64,000 nucleotides of DNA from Drechmeria coniospora (Eukaryota; Ascomycota; Sordariomycetes; Hypocreales; Ophiocordycipitaceae): positions 11,590,520 through 11,654,519 of the forward strand of contig NC_054389.1 in the NCBI RefSeq assembly GCF_001625195.1, written 5' to 3'. Positions 1 through 10,847 of the stretch are shown piece after piece. The notes under the pieces were generated by a model. It saw only the letters and a list, made by a program, of their open reading frames with translations. It was not told the DNA's origin and did no database searches. The stretch's first letter is position 1. Each line of letters starts with the position of its first letter. Made by a program: the position numbers and the translations under genes.

Positions 1-642
1 AATCCATCTATAGTGAACCGGCAGAGACATAAAAATCCAAGGATTGTCGTGTACTACATCTAGAACGAATATAAGGATACTTGGATGGGAGATTGAGACA
101 GTGGCGGCATATACTTCGCCCCACTGCCCCTTATTATTCCATCTTGGACAGAAACTTGGAATGAATGGTGCATTTATTGAGGTAGAAACATTAAAAGAGA
201 TGGACTGCAGAAGATGGATGAGGATAATACTGAATTTGCTAGTCTTTTGTCAATTCTACGTGCAGAAAGTTCTTGTTTCGCCTACTCTCCGGAGTGATAT
301 ATGCAGAATTTGTCTGACAGGTACTTCCACGCTAATAGTTATGCGTCCGCAACGAGCGCCTCACTCGAATCACAGAAGCCAATGCTTGACCTGATATGCT
401 CCGGGCCTGTCTGTCGCTCTGTCTACAGAGGATGGCAGGCTCAGCACGCCGCAAGGAAAGGTGGTAAAGGGCAAAAGCCAAGTTTCAGAACCGTCAGGCA
501 GGACGTACTGCTGCACATTGTCGCCTTGCAAGGGTGTGCCGTTTGCATTAAATGGGACCTGCGGTCGAAATAAATTCTCGTTGCCGGCTAAAGTGACTTG
601 GCCGTCATACGCTTATGGGTGGCATAGTAATCCCTGGAAGCC
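1..642. other. no gene recognised
   Basis: Short open frames on the plus strand (up to about 116 codons) use non-ATG starts and resemble no family I know. This stretch lies downstream of the bZIP gene, where many fungal bZIP proteins would still be encoding a C-terminal regulatory domain, but I could not find such a continuation on the minus strand. Confidence 0.4.
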
Positions 643-1036
643 CTAATAGAGCATAGGGACATGTGAGTTGTCAACTACAGCTGCTTGAGTCGAGTATGAC
701 GAGGACACGGTAAAGAGACCCATATCAAATCTGAGGCGCCAATTCTCTTCCTCGAGAGATTTATTGATTCGAAGGAGTTCCTCTATAGTCTTGTTGCAGT
801 TCTGATGGCTCTGCATCTCCTGGAGCTCCCGCTCTAGACGCTCGATATGCGCCTTCGTTCTTGCTCGGATGGTGCGCTGTGTATTCCGGTCACTGGCCCT
901 CTTGCACGCCGCCAATTGTGAAGGCGTCATATCGGAAACTCTTCGCTTGCCTGTGTACATCCACATTATTATTTTGCTTGCTCTGGCGCGTACATTGTTT
1001 GGGGGGAGGGGTGGACTTACGCTGTTGGCGCGGCAT
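643..1036 (-). CDS. short fungal bZIP transcription factor
   Basis: Two exons are supported: 1036-1021 and 950-643, joined by a 70-bp intron with GTAAGT donor and CAG acceptor. Joining gives an ATG start and 107 residues. The N-terminus is a basic region rich in Lys/Arg (residues about 6-35, with the bZIP-like core ACKRASDRNTQRTIRART) followed by a leucine-zipper-like coiled coil (about residues 36-75) with the E-x-E-N-x-x-L pattern common in fungal bZIP proteins that carry a DUF3425 domain. Such proteins bind DNA as dimers in the nucleus. This one stops soon after the zipper and lacks the usual several-hundred-residue C-terminal domain, so it is either truncated, a dimerisation-only form, or continues through an intron I could not find. 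The family call is confident from the basic region; completeness is uncertain. Confidence 0.75.
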
Positions 1037-1572
1037 GATGAGGTGATCAGAGAGATGAGTTGGAGAATTGATTTAAAAAAGCAGTTGGTATGTCTCCCAA
1101 CAAATGTTTCCCGCCATCACAAGGGAAATGAAGCGGTATATAGGAGGTTGATTGTCCCTCAGAGGCTCGATAAAAACGCCAAATAGGAGCCGTATGGGTA
1201 AATAATTGTGGCCGACGTGCGAATCGTCTTTCCGCACAAGAGGTCAGGGGCATAAATATGGTTGAGGCTGTCTGACTAGTCCGTTTTTATTGCCGCTTCT
1301 TTTTATTTCGACATTTTCTATATGCAATAATGCCCTGGCTTTGGATTAGGGAGTGTGTGCTAAGGTCGACGTATGGTCGCCACCCACCCACGTGGCAGAG
1401 TAATGCGTCTTGGTTGCTTGCCGAGTCGATTTGGCTGTCTCAATAACCAGATCCTATAACGTGATGCTGCCATCGAGCTGTCAAACTGCCATGTGAACAC
1501 TATACCACTCTCATCATCCGACCATTATTCTTCTATCTATGCCGGAAAGCCAACCATTACAGAACAGATTTA

Positions 1573-1616
1573 AGTCGGACCCCCCCAAGATGGGCACCCC
1601 CCAAGATGGGCACCCC
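1573..1616. repeat. left terminal inverted repeat of pogo-type element
   Basis: Perfect 44-bp inverted match to 3393-3436. It begins AGTCGGA followed by seven C, and contains two direct copies of CAAGATGGGCACCCC, a likely double transposase-binding site near each end. Confidence 0.93.
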
Positions 1617-1700
1617 TCACGACGACAAGGCGGCAGACTTTAAAGCCGAAAAAAGCAGCATTTTCAGTACTGCAATATTAAAATAAAATATCTAGAGTAT

Positions 1701-3293
1701 CTATTCAAGCTGCCATTCAAAGCAAAGGCTCTCAAATTCGTAACTAGACGTTAAGGCGGCTATTGGGGCCGGATCTAGCACCCGTTGTAGTCTTGCTCGA
1801 GTCTTAACGATCTGTTCAATCTGTGCGAAGCGCTCGTTGGGATCTTGGGCTACTTTTTGCTTCTTTAGAGGCTTAAGTCGATAGATTTGATATTCCAATT
1901 GAGCGATTTTAGCCTGGGCCTCTGCAAGGGTGGTGTTTTGGGCATCAAGGCCCCGGCCAATCTTCCAAAACAGCCGCCTAGCAGCCCGATCAACTTGGCC
2001 GGGCGCGTATACCTTTGCAATAAGGACTTTAACGTCGTACGATCTGTAGGGTGTTCGGAATGGATCGGATTCCTCCTCAAGCTGCCTTTTTAGGGCCTCG
2101 GCTTCTGGAACGGCTGGGGGGTCGGTCTGTAATAGAAGGCGGCTCATTAGAGGCTTTGCTATATTAACGGGCCACAACCCAGATCCCTTCCAGCCTCCCT
2201 TAATATTCCGTTCCGTAAGACCTTCCGTACGGGCCTTGTAATAGCATTGCAAAAAGGTAGCCTTGCCGATTGGCGTTGTATCGTTACTACCAGCTAAAAA
2301 TGCAATAGCTTCAATAGCCCGGCGGTAGGCAGCCTTAATGGGTGAAAAACACGATACGTCGAGAGGCTGGAGGACGTGTAAGGCGTGTGCCGGTAGGAAT
2401 AGTAGGAAGATACCATTATCGAAGCATTCGTACATAAAATCATCTGTCGTATGGCTTCCGTGCCCATCAACAATAAGTAGCTGTTTATTCGTTTTCGATG
2501 CCTTCGTCCCGGGGATAAAGACCTCTTTTAGCCACTTTAACGCAATTGCATCGCTAGTCCAGCCCTTATCGGTTGCTGCAAAGCGCCATTGATCCAAATA
2601 GGCCAATTTCTCCGGAAACCATTGGTGTTGAAGGTCTTTACCCTTAAAAAGGACCAGCGGCATTAGGGCCTGGCCCGTTGCAGAGACGCACTCTACAATT
2701 GTAGTCCAACAACGCGATCCAAGCCGTTTTTTCAGCTGTATCTTCTTCTCTGAGCTCCCTAGTACAAGACCGTTGCTGCCGAGGCCTTCTAGGATCCCTG
2801 TTTCGTCCATATTCCATCGGTGTTGGGGTAAGATAGCCTGCAGTGCCGGCAGCCTTAGTAAATTGAACCAGGACTGGATCCGAGGGATAGTAGCGCCATT
2901 TAAACGGGCGCATTCGATAGACTTGCCTCGTACGGTACTAACTTCTGGGTTACGACGCAAAAAGCCGGCAATCCAGTTCTTACCGAGAGGTTCAAGGTCT
3001 CCTCCAGCAATAAGGATCCGGGCGGCAAAGACCTTTAGTTGATGATGTAACGGCGGCAGCCCCAACGCGCCTTGGGCAAGGACCCAATCGCGTAGGTGCT
3101 TTTCTTAATCATTTAAGAGCCTCTGCAATATCTCTTTTGCATCTTTTATTGGAAGGCGACCGCGTAATCGATGTTAGAGCGTAGCGCGCGGAATTCCATA
3201 CTGTCGGGCAGCCTGGATTTGCAATAGCCCGTTTCGAATAGCGTAGAGAGCTAACTGGACCGTTTCTTCGGAATAGGTAGGTAGCCTAGCCAT
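1701..3293 (-). pseudogene. pogo/Fot-type transposase with two in-frame stops
   Basis: One frame runs from an ATG at 3293 to the stop at 1701 and encodes about 530 residues, interrupted by TAA at 3174-3176 and TAA at 3105-3107. The N-terminal part (3293-3110) reads as a helix-turn-helix DNA-binding domain (LYAIRNGLLQIQAARQYGIP). The uninterrupted remainder contains a CENP-B-type HTH (WIAGFLRRNPEVS) and the DDE endonuclease core with Asp residues in NMDETG, IVDGHGSH and LQPLDV, followed by a basic/coiled-coil tail. Both stops could arise from CAA by a single C-to-T change, the type of change made by repeat-induced point mutation. Apart from the stops the protein looks full length for the family. 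Confidence 0.9.
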
Positions 3294-3392
3294 TAAGAAA
3301 GCCGTATATAGCTTTTTTAATTAATTGTAGTTAAAATGCACGAGAAAACGCGGTTGTAATATCGTAGGTTGATATGGATGAAGGTGCTAAAT

Positions 3393-3436
3393 GGGGTGCC
3401 CATCTTGGGGGGTGCCCATCTTGGGGGGGTCCGACT
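3393..3436. repeat. right terminal inverted repeat of pogo-type element
   Basis: Exact reverse complement of 1573-1616, with the same doubled 15-bp motif; followed by the TA target copy at 3437-3438. Confidence 0.93.
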
Positions 3437-3572
3437 TACATACAACACACAGCGAGCGAACCAGGATGCCGGATGCTGGGCCGGTGACCACGGATTCTTT
3501 TCGCTCGACGTCTTCATGGGCGAAAATGGCACCTATAGTGTTTACAATGGGCCCTTTGTCGTGTGCCCCTAG

Positions 3573-4963
3573 AAAAATTCTTGCTGATAACAAGCAGCAC
3601 CAAGAGCTAGACAGGAACGATAATGAGGTTTGCGTCAACAAGCGGATAGAACGCCTCCATTAAGGACCAATTGTAGACGACAATGAAGATCCGATAAAAC
3701 GGTTGTTCTGACTGGTACATAGTGTGTCCGGCGACGGGAGATGCGGAACGACGTATTGACAGCGTTGCACCTGGTCGAACGACTTCTTGGGAGACGCGGT
3801 GTCAGCGTTGCCTAAGTACCACTTCCGGTCCAAAACCGCTTGAGTGGATCAAAAGTTGACGAATTACGGGCAGAAGTTTGAATTTAAAACGGAATCAGTA
3901 GGATAGTAGAGCTGAATGTCCTTTTCCTCGCTAGAAGAGGCTTCGGATTGGCCTGTCCCAGAAAGGAAATGTTAAAATCTGTCTTTATGGAACTGAACTC
4001 TATGGTTGAGCCTAACGCGCTATTTGCTATTCCCTCAATTCAAGTTGTAGTCAACGCAGCCCACCGTCCAGTTGCCACCTACGCCCAGCTCCCTATAGCC
4101 AGGGCTGCCTTTGTAGAGACACTCTGACCAGATTCTCAAGAAGAAATAACGACATTGATTTGCAAACATTTACCGCATGTTTTCATCTCCTGGATATCCA
4201 TAAGCCCCTGGTATGGCCGGGACGGTGAGTAACGTAGTGTTATTGCAAAGTAGAGGAGTTATAATTTCTCGTGATAGAGAACGAATATGTAGCGTCTGAC
4301 TGCTGAAGGGATCTGAGGGGTACTTGATCTCACCACGTTTCTGCGCCCATCTCACGCTTCTGCGCCCATCTCCCGCGTCGTGCCCATCATCTTACGCTCC
4401 GTGCGTTGATGCACTATCACCATCGAATATATCTTCGCCACGATTCTACTCATAGCTGTCATGATGGATTTGGCTGCCTGCCCTTGTGGTAACAGCTACA
4501 ACCGAATAACTACCGGAAGCACCGACAGCTGCGTTACTTTCCTTGTTGCGGAACGTCCTCTTCGATTGTACGATCGATTCCGAAGCCTGATGCGCGACGC
4601 TATGAACCTGGGCCGTTATCATGTATAAGATGATGTACGATAGCTAACCAGTCGAAATTGACAATTTCTGCTTTGAAAGACCGACGCAACGGCCAAGATC
4701 AATACCTATAATCTCGGCACCGGGATATAGGTCTGCAATGTCAATGGACCTCAATGTCCTGCCAGGAGCTTCAATGCCCTTCGAGATCACGGCTCTTCAT
4801 TCAAGAATGATTCATAGGCACAATGCAATAAACAATACACGGAGTGCTAAAATACTTACAAAATGGGAGCTGGAAGCAAGGGCCTTGTTCGAATACGCCT
4901 CAAATTACTAAAGCAATCTGTATAATACTGGCTCTGTCCGCGTTGTTATTGCAGTAGCGATGT
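3573..4963. other. no gene recognised
   Basis: AT-richer sequence with only short chance frames. A small direct repeat of TTCTGCGCCCATCTC occurs around 4340-4372. Nothing here matches a family I know. Confidence 0.4.
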
Positions 4964-6066
4964 CTAACTTACCCGTTGCTGTAGCCGCCGTAGTTGATCC
5001 ACTGCCGAAGGAGGAGCGGACACTGCTGTGGTAGTGTGCGCTTTCTGTGGCCGGAAACCTCGAAACTCATAAATAATACAATCTTTCTCTGTGCTTCCTC
5101 CAGTGCCGCCGTTATTGCCTTGTTGTAATGGTTAGTTTGCACGTCGATATAAGCAGTATTTACTCACAGTTGCGGAAATTTTGTTTCATTATTTCCATGC
5201 AGAGTGTCCTATCAATTTTCCCTTCTGCAGGGCAGTTTTGGTTCCAACCAGTCCAATGCAAAGAGTATAAGTAAAAGCTGCCGTCTGCTTCGTACTGCGC
5301 AAGATATTCGGGGTTATTCGAGTTAAAGGGATCCCTCTGCTCCTGGCAGAAAATCCCGGCCAAGTAGTTCTGTTCACCTGGGTCGATGACGGCGTGGTTA
5401 TGTACAGCTTTGTCTGCAATGCAAAAATTGTCTGGGCTCGAGACTGACAACGGTGTAGATGTTATTGAGGGCGACGTCGAAATGTGATCCGCACACGTGC
5501 AGGTCGAGGACGCCTGTCCAGCATAGTTGGTTGCTGACGTAGCTGAACCAGCTCTCGGAGTAGTACCCGAGGAGATTGATTCAACAGGACTCGAAGAGTG
5601 TCTCTCAACAGCCGTCGAAATGGGGCTAGCTTGAGTTCTTGGTACTGTAGACGTCGTCTTCGTCGTCGTTTCCTCCGGCGAAGAGGTCACCAATAAAGGG
5701 CTTATATTATGCTCATATAACGAGGATGGACCCCCAGATGACGCTGTGGTTTCGATTCGTGTTGTCAGTGTTGTGGATGGACTCATTTCAAGATGCGCCT
5801 TGCACCAGGTTTCGGAGCCCGTTGTTGCTGTTTTGATGTTCCACATTGCCGGCGGTATTAGCGAGGGAACATATGGAACTGTAATTGTCTGGCCGGGAAA
5901 GATCCAATTAAGGAACGCCGAGGTACTGTGCTGCGTCGATCGCATACTGATCTTTTTGAACAATCCACAGGCCTTCGTATTGAGGTGCATATGCGCTTGC
6001 TACAGCTGTACAACCCAAAAGTATAATCAAGATAATATTAACTCGAGGATAAGCCAAGAAGGGGAG
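4964..6066 (-). pseudogene. broken secreted LysM protein with Ser/Thr linker and C-terminal Cys-rich domain
   Basis: Three parts line up on the minus strand. First, about 6066-5945 in one frame: a hydrophobic signal-like segment (IILIILLGCTAVASA) and the start of a LysM-like domain (WIVQKDQYAIDAAQYLGV), ending in a stop. Second, 5990-5168 in another frame: the LysM end (FPGQTITVPY), a Ser/Thr-rich linker of about 120 residues, then a C-terminal domain (SFYLYSLHWTGWNQNC) with spaced cysteines. Third, an exon 5118-4964 after an intron (GTGAGT donor, CTAAC branch, AAG acceptor) restoring a CNNGGTGG motif. The last domain resembles the C-terminal domain found in some LysM-containing fungal chitinases, but no GH18 domain is present. 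A one-base frame change inside the LysM and the lack of an upstream in-frame ATG argue for a decayed gene. Confidence 0.5.
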
Positions 6067-7475
6067 GATTGGAGCTCATTATCGTGATCTTATAGAGTCT
6101 TAGCGTGAACACGAAAGGCCTATATCTGGACACGATGCCGAAGCTGTTTTTGGAGCCTTTTCTACCGAGGCGGGTACTTTCTCGTCTAATCCCTATACCG
6201 TCGCCTCTAGCAAAATCTACTTGTCTATTATCTAGAAATATGTTACATCTAGCTCGCGGCACACGTAGAAGTGGGACAGAACATGCGTCTGAGAGTTCTG
6301 GTCATTCAACCACTGCCGCTCAGCCATTACACGCAAGCCCACTCAACCGCGATGATTATGGCCTTCGATTTCGGGGCTTACTCTCGTTAGCCGGGTTGCG
6401 TCATGTCTCAGCAGCGGCCATAGATGGCCATTAAGCCCAATACTGTCAGTTTTAAAAAGACTGTTGTATGTGATATGCAAGCGGCAACTGTAACGCTACA
6501 TCCACATCGGCCTCAAGTACTATATATGGCCAGATGGAGTCACCCACCAGACAGCCTAAATACTACTCCCCTGTATGTACTGTACGAGCCTTTCTCAGCT
6601 CTGCCGTATTTTGGACTTGGGCTTTAGAGAATGTAGACCCGAGAGGCAGTGAGTCGACGGCGGTCCTAAGAGTGCCAATATTTGACAAAGAGACATTGAA
6701 GGTCATCACGGCAGTCAGGAATCATCAGAAGGACATCTCCTCTGTGGGTAAACGACAGCATCGACTCCTCAAGAAAGGAATGGCCACGAAGCACTGTACT
6801 GTACAGTACAGTACTTTAACAAAAGGCACAATCTAAATTCCATCTTTAACCGCCTCGTATGCAGGAGACACTTCTTGCGCTCTCTCTGGTTGTCCGTCTT
6901 AGGTCTCGCGCGTCTTGATGTGGGTAGTTCATGCATAGTACAAGGAAAGGCCAATTGTCGCATTGCGGCTCCTGTGGCGAAGAGCTTGTTCGGCCCTTTC
7001 CAAGGGCTAGACTCTAATAGCAATGAAACGCTGCAACAAACCAGGCGACCGCAATAATAACCGACAACTAGAGGCACCATATCTGTATTAGTACATGACA
7101 TTGTCTTTTCCATCTCTAAAAGTACTCATCCTGTCGATAGCTTCCGCAGCAAACCTATAAGCCAACACCTTACCCCTATACCTCCTTCCGCCTTCTCGTA
7201 AATGTGGCATGCAAAAACACCACAATTTACACCCCCTATTCCTAACATGAAACAATACGAGGGCTCTGTATCGAGTTTGGACTGGGGCGATAGTGATGAA
7301 GAGTGCAATACTGTGGCTGATAGCCGCAAAGGGTAAAGGCAAGATGAGCCGTGGTGTAGGACAAAAGTCCTTGCAAGGTAAGCAACGTGCAATCTAAAGC
7401 AACAGATGGGTTTTCTTCGGCGAACCTTTGAGAATGGCGCGCTTGGCAGTAGGTCCTCACTGATGACAGCGCTAG
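6067..7475. other. no gene recognised
   Basis: Several overlapping frames of 60-115 codons occur on both strands, none with recognisable motifs, introns or sustained coding composition. A short ACTGTACTGTACAGTACAGT-type palindromic run lies at about 6793-6812. Confidence 0.35.
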
Positions 7476-7892
7476 CCCAAGCATCAGCTCAGACCGCAAG
7501 TCCGTCTCACGAGACTCAGAACACCATCGCCGCCCGCGCCCGAAAAATACCGAGGCATCAAGGAACTACAACTAAAAGCTTTCAGTATTACTATCGGCTT
7601 GAAATATGGGTTAGGTCCCACGCTGACTTGGAACCGTGAGAGACAAGGTTGGCAAGGACGAAACACCGACGAAGTGTGGCCGGCAGAGTGTCTTTTAGCT
7701 TGCCATGATGATCTCTTGATTGAAGTGTCGAATAATGCTGGAAACTTCTCGATACTACTAAACGGAGTAGGTGGTTTCTTGGGAGAACGCGACGGCGTCA
7801 TTGTCAACAAGGTTCAGCCGAATCGATACCAGGTTGCGCAATTAATTATTACCGCAGAGGCAACATGCTCTGTGACCCGTATGGAGTCCTGA
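7476..7892 (+). CDS. unrecognised coding-like exon
   Basis: The frame is open for 138 codons from a TAG at 7473 to the stop at 7890-7892 but has no ATG except two codons before the end, so it would be a 3' exon of a longer gene or a relic. Composition from 7539 onward looks like real protein (RGIKELQLKAFSITIGLKYG, then WNRERQGWQGRNTDEVWPAE and a hydrophobic-polar alternation suggesting a beta-rich fold). I do not recognise the family, and I found no upstream exon with confidence. It lies in transposon-rich surroundings. Confidence 0.35.
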   Translation, partial: PKHQLRPQVRLTRLRTPSPPAPEKYRGIKELQLKAFSITIGLKYGLGPTLTWNRERQGWQGRNTDEVWPAECLLACHDDLLIEVSNNAGNFSILLNGVGGFLGERDGVIVNKVQPNRYQVAQLIITAEATCSVTRMES

Positions 7893-7961
7893 GCACAGAA
7901 TCAAATAAAGAGCGAACCCGATAAATAGAGGTTATAGAAGTGATGAGAGATCGACCTCCGT

Positions 7962-8057
7962 CAGTGTAGTAAATAACATAAACAATACGTATATTGGCAA
8001 TATGGAACCCTCACAATATTGCCAATATACGTATTGTTTATATTATTTACTACACTG
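7962..8057. repeat. 96-bp near-perfect palindrome with 42-bp arms
   Basis: Left arm 7962-8003 and right arm 8016-8057 are inverted copies differing at one base, around a 12-bp loop. The outer ends read CAGTGTAGT, compatible with hAT-type ends (which often start CAGNG), and a hAT transposase remnant begins immediately downstream. The 8 bp on either side are not alike, so no target duplication is visible. Confidence 0.85.
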
Positions 8058-8458
8058 GATCTTCCAGTTGCCAATAGTCCAGGACAGCCTCCAGAGATCC
8101 AGATGACAGCGTATGATAAGCTAGCGCAATTGCTTGATGTGACGGAGGTGTGTGACGATGAGGATGAGCTAGAGAAGTTTATCAACGGCTCTCCTTGCAA
8201 GATCGCAGTTAGCCCCCTTGAATGGTGGACCAGGGAGGAGCAAAGATGGAATACCCGCGGCTACATTATATGGCTATTAACGCACTTTCGATTGCGCCTA
8301 TGTCGGACAAGGCCGAACGCGTCTTCTCAGGTGCTTGGCGTACTGTTTCGTATGACCGTGCACGCCTCGTGGCAGAGACTATTGAGATGACGGAGTGTCT
8401 TGGAGGCTGGAACAAGAACGACCTTATTCGGAAGGGTGAATGTAGTGCGAGACGATGA
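8058..8458 (+). pseudogene. hAT transposase C-terminal fragment, frameshifted
   Basis: One frame to about 8255 encodes PLEWWTREEQRW; the next frame from about 8253 continues as YPRLHYMAINALSIAPMSDK, AERVFSGAWRTVSYDRARL and CLGGW. Together these are the conserved C-terminal dimerisation region of hAT-family transposases. The join falls in a run of G at about 8247-8250 and is explained by loss of one base. Only the last roughly 130 residues of the transposase are present; the rest of the element was not found. Confidence 0.8.
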
Positions 8459-9420
8459 CAATTAGACTGAGAATACTAGAAGCGACGACAACACTCGCGC
8501 TGCTAGCACAACTATGTCATGACTTTGTACTTACTGATAAGCTAAGCAATAAGTATCAGTAATATAATAATCAATCAATCAGTATTAGTATAGGCCTTAT
8601 CAATCAGTACTGCTTGTTGAGAAGTCTGCGGGCCCGCAACTTCCGAGCTGCGAGCATCCTACTTTGTATTCTTTCCTCAACCGGGTTCCTTTAACAAAGA
8701 ATAACTACTCCAGAGCTGGGTTGGACGAGACTGAACATTATCTAACTGACTTGTCGGTCCCAAGCCAAATCAGTACTGCTGATTAACCCCGGCAAATCAG
8801 TTATCGCTTGCTGCGGTCGGCACTACCTCTCTCAAGTTGACTAAAGTAGAAATTGAGCTGATGTTAATGACGGTTATCGCGAACCCTGGACCTCCGACTT
8901 GCTATCCCGCTCTCTCGCAATCCTATTGCGACGGCCCATATTCTTTTACATGGTATTTTATAGGCGATTGTCTAAATAGCATCTCTTTTCTTGCCCCCTT
9001 CGTTATTAAATCGAAATAGCTATCTATTAGGAGTTCTATACAGCCATGCAGAACGCTGTAACGATGTATCGAATTGGGAGGGGTGCCAATCAGAGCAATA
9101 GACGGTTATGCCAAATTGACAAAAGATCCCAAGTAAATTAAGCAGTGCTGAAGAAGATGATGACTATTTGACCTATGGACCCCAAACACCTCTCTATGTG
9201 TCGTAGCAACTATGTGAGTCCTTCGGGAACACCTCCGTCTTCGGTAGTGTCACTTTCTCCTCAACTTCAGGACAAGTACTCTTACATGAAGTAAAGTAGA
9301 AACTTATTTCCTCCGTGGAACAAAAACATTAATACTAAGAAAACAACCATTGAAATTATTATTAAGATTTTCACGGGCTTGCCAACAGCGTAAAACAGAT
9401 GCTAAAGAAGAAGAGAGTGA
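8459..9420. other. no gene recognised
   Basis: AT-rich sequence, with TATCAGTAATATAATAATCA-like low-complexity runs around 8550-8600. No convincing open frame; probably further decayed transposon sequence. Confidence 0.4.
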
Positions 9421-9807
9421 CACAAAGCAGAGCTCAAGACGATAGCTAAGTGGCTTGACGATAGGATCAAAGAGCTAAAAACAGCGTGGCGGACCGACAA
9501 GGTGAATGACGTTACTGACGGTACAGGCGAGAAGTTCCATCGTTTTCAACACTGGCTTGCCTACACCGAACGAGACCGGGAATTCATTGGCCTTGAGACC
9601 CAAAAGGAGGAATACAGGGAGCTAAATAACGTACCAGCTTCTCCTACCTTCTATATCGATACCCGGCCATCGCGTGAGGAAGCCGTTCGTAACGCGTAAC
9701 GTCTACCTAAGCCGCTCGAGCAAATAGAGTGGCCGCCAAGCGAGTACTACAGCGAGATGACAATTCGATCGATCGAGGTTACAACGCGTAGGGACTGGCA
9801 CGCCTGA
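9421..9807 (+). pseudogene. unrecognised ORF relic with one in-frame TAA
   Basis: A single frame runs from 9421 to a TGA at 9805-9807 and is interrupted only by TAA at 9697-9699. Before the stop it is Lys/Glu/Arg-rich and helical-looking (KWLDDRIKELKTAWRTDK, KFHRFQHWLAYTERDREF); after it the sequence stays protein-like (RLPKPLEQIEWPPSEYY). The TAA may derive from CAA by a C-to-T change, as in the nearby transposase. A retroelement capsid-like polyprotein is possible, but I see no zinc knuckle, protease or polymerase, so no function is assigned. Confidence 0.35.
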
Positions 9808-10847
9808 TTACGAAAAGGATGAATTCGACTACTCGACTGAGGGGCCAGTTGACGCCGTCGAGTCGTCGTTTGAAGAGGTCATTTACAGGCTCTCACGCAA
9901 TTTGCGTGCTAACTATTAGAGGGGGACCCGAAAGTTGGCTTCCCCTCGAAGTAGGTCAAGCCAACGAGTAGCAAAAGAGTCAACCCGTTGCTACGTAATA
10001 TCAAAACGATAGATTATTATAACCGACGCTATACCTTCGGCTGCGGATTTTCTTTAGTCGTTTGCGTCCGAGCCGTATTGCGTTCGTACTCTAAAGAACT
10101 AAGTTTAATATACTAGCACTCTAGAGCACGCGGATCGGAGAGAGTAAGTCGGAGGCTACTGCTTGACCATGTTCGGCGCTAGTTAGGAGTCCCTAGTTTT
10201 CCCTGGGCTTATAGTTATCTATCGCTACGACTACGTCGAGCTTATACACTTATAGCGAGTACCTATAGGAGAATAGAATTTATTCCTGCCTTGTTATCTT
10301 ACTAGCCGGCTATATTATTGGCGACTATACAACGGTCGAGGACATATTAGAGGCAATGTGAGATGCGATTAAGTATACTAGTCTATAAGACTAGTAAAAA
10401 TCTTACTAGGATATTTCTTGACGTAATATTATTATTACTGAGCCTACCAAGTAAGGCGGAGTATAGTTTTCAGGGATATTTTTAACCCATGTTAGCTTGC
10501 ATGGCCTTCACAGAGGTAACACAAACCATCAGAAACGCCAGTTCCACTCGTCAAGTTCTCACACGGCAATACATTAGTCTCTGGACATCATTCTAAGGAA
10601 ATTTGTGGAACAGATCGCTCAGCTTGTCCAGAGGCGAAGTCATCAGGCAAACGACCGTCTCAAACGGAGGCTTGTCAGGCGCATTCGGGTGACTCCGCGT
10701 GGGCACAAATAGTTTCGTCCTCTCAAAACTCCTCGCTAGTCTTTCCGAGTGTGTGTCCTCAATAATGGCGGCCTCTAGAGCCACGAGACGAAGAGAGACG
10801 GAAGCAACGATGAATGGGATGCGCATTGGGCCAGAATCGCTACGGAG
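9808..10847. other. AT/TA-rich decayed sequence, no gene
   Basis: Rich in TA steps with scattered stops in all frames, as expected of point-mutated repeats. A hairpin ACTAGTC-TATAA-GACTAGT lies at about 10378-10396. From about 10,500 the composition changes toward that of the F-box gene downstream region. Confidence 0.4.

Larger units (their letters stand above)
1573..3436 (-). mobile_element. Tc1/mariner superfamily, pogo/Fot-type DNA transposon (1,864 bp)
   Basis: The element is bounded by perfect 44-bp terminal inverted repeats (1573-1616 and 3393-3436) and by a TA on each side (1571-1572 and 3437-3438), the target duplication expected for this superfamily. It carries one transposase gene on the minus strand with DDE-type catalytic motifs. 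The ends are intact and identical, which suggests fairly recent insertion, yet the transposase contains two stop codons, so this copy is probably non-autonomous now. Confidence 0.93.
1539..3572 (+). pseudogene. short ORF split by the pogo-type element
   Basis: The ATG-led frame at 1539-1572 runs into the transposon at a TA. If the element and one copy of its TA target are ignored, the frame continues without a stop from 3439 to a TAG at 3570-3572, giving 55 codons. The right-hand part is moderately protein-like, with three cysteines and several aromatic residues (GCWAGDHGFFSLDVF), and there is no stop across 44 codons. The left part has open frame for 14 codons before the ATG. I do not recognise the protein; it could be the last exon of a longer gene. 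What is seen is the frame match across the insertion; that it was a real gene is inference. Confidence 0.4.
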
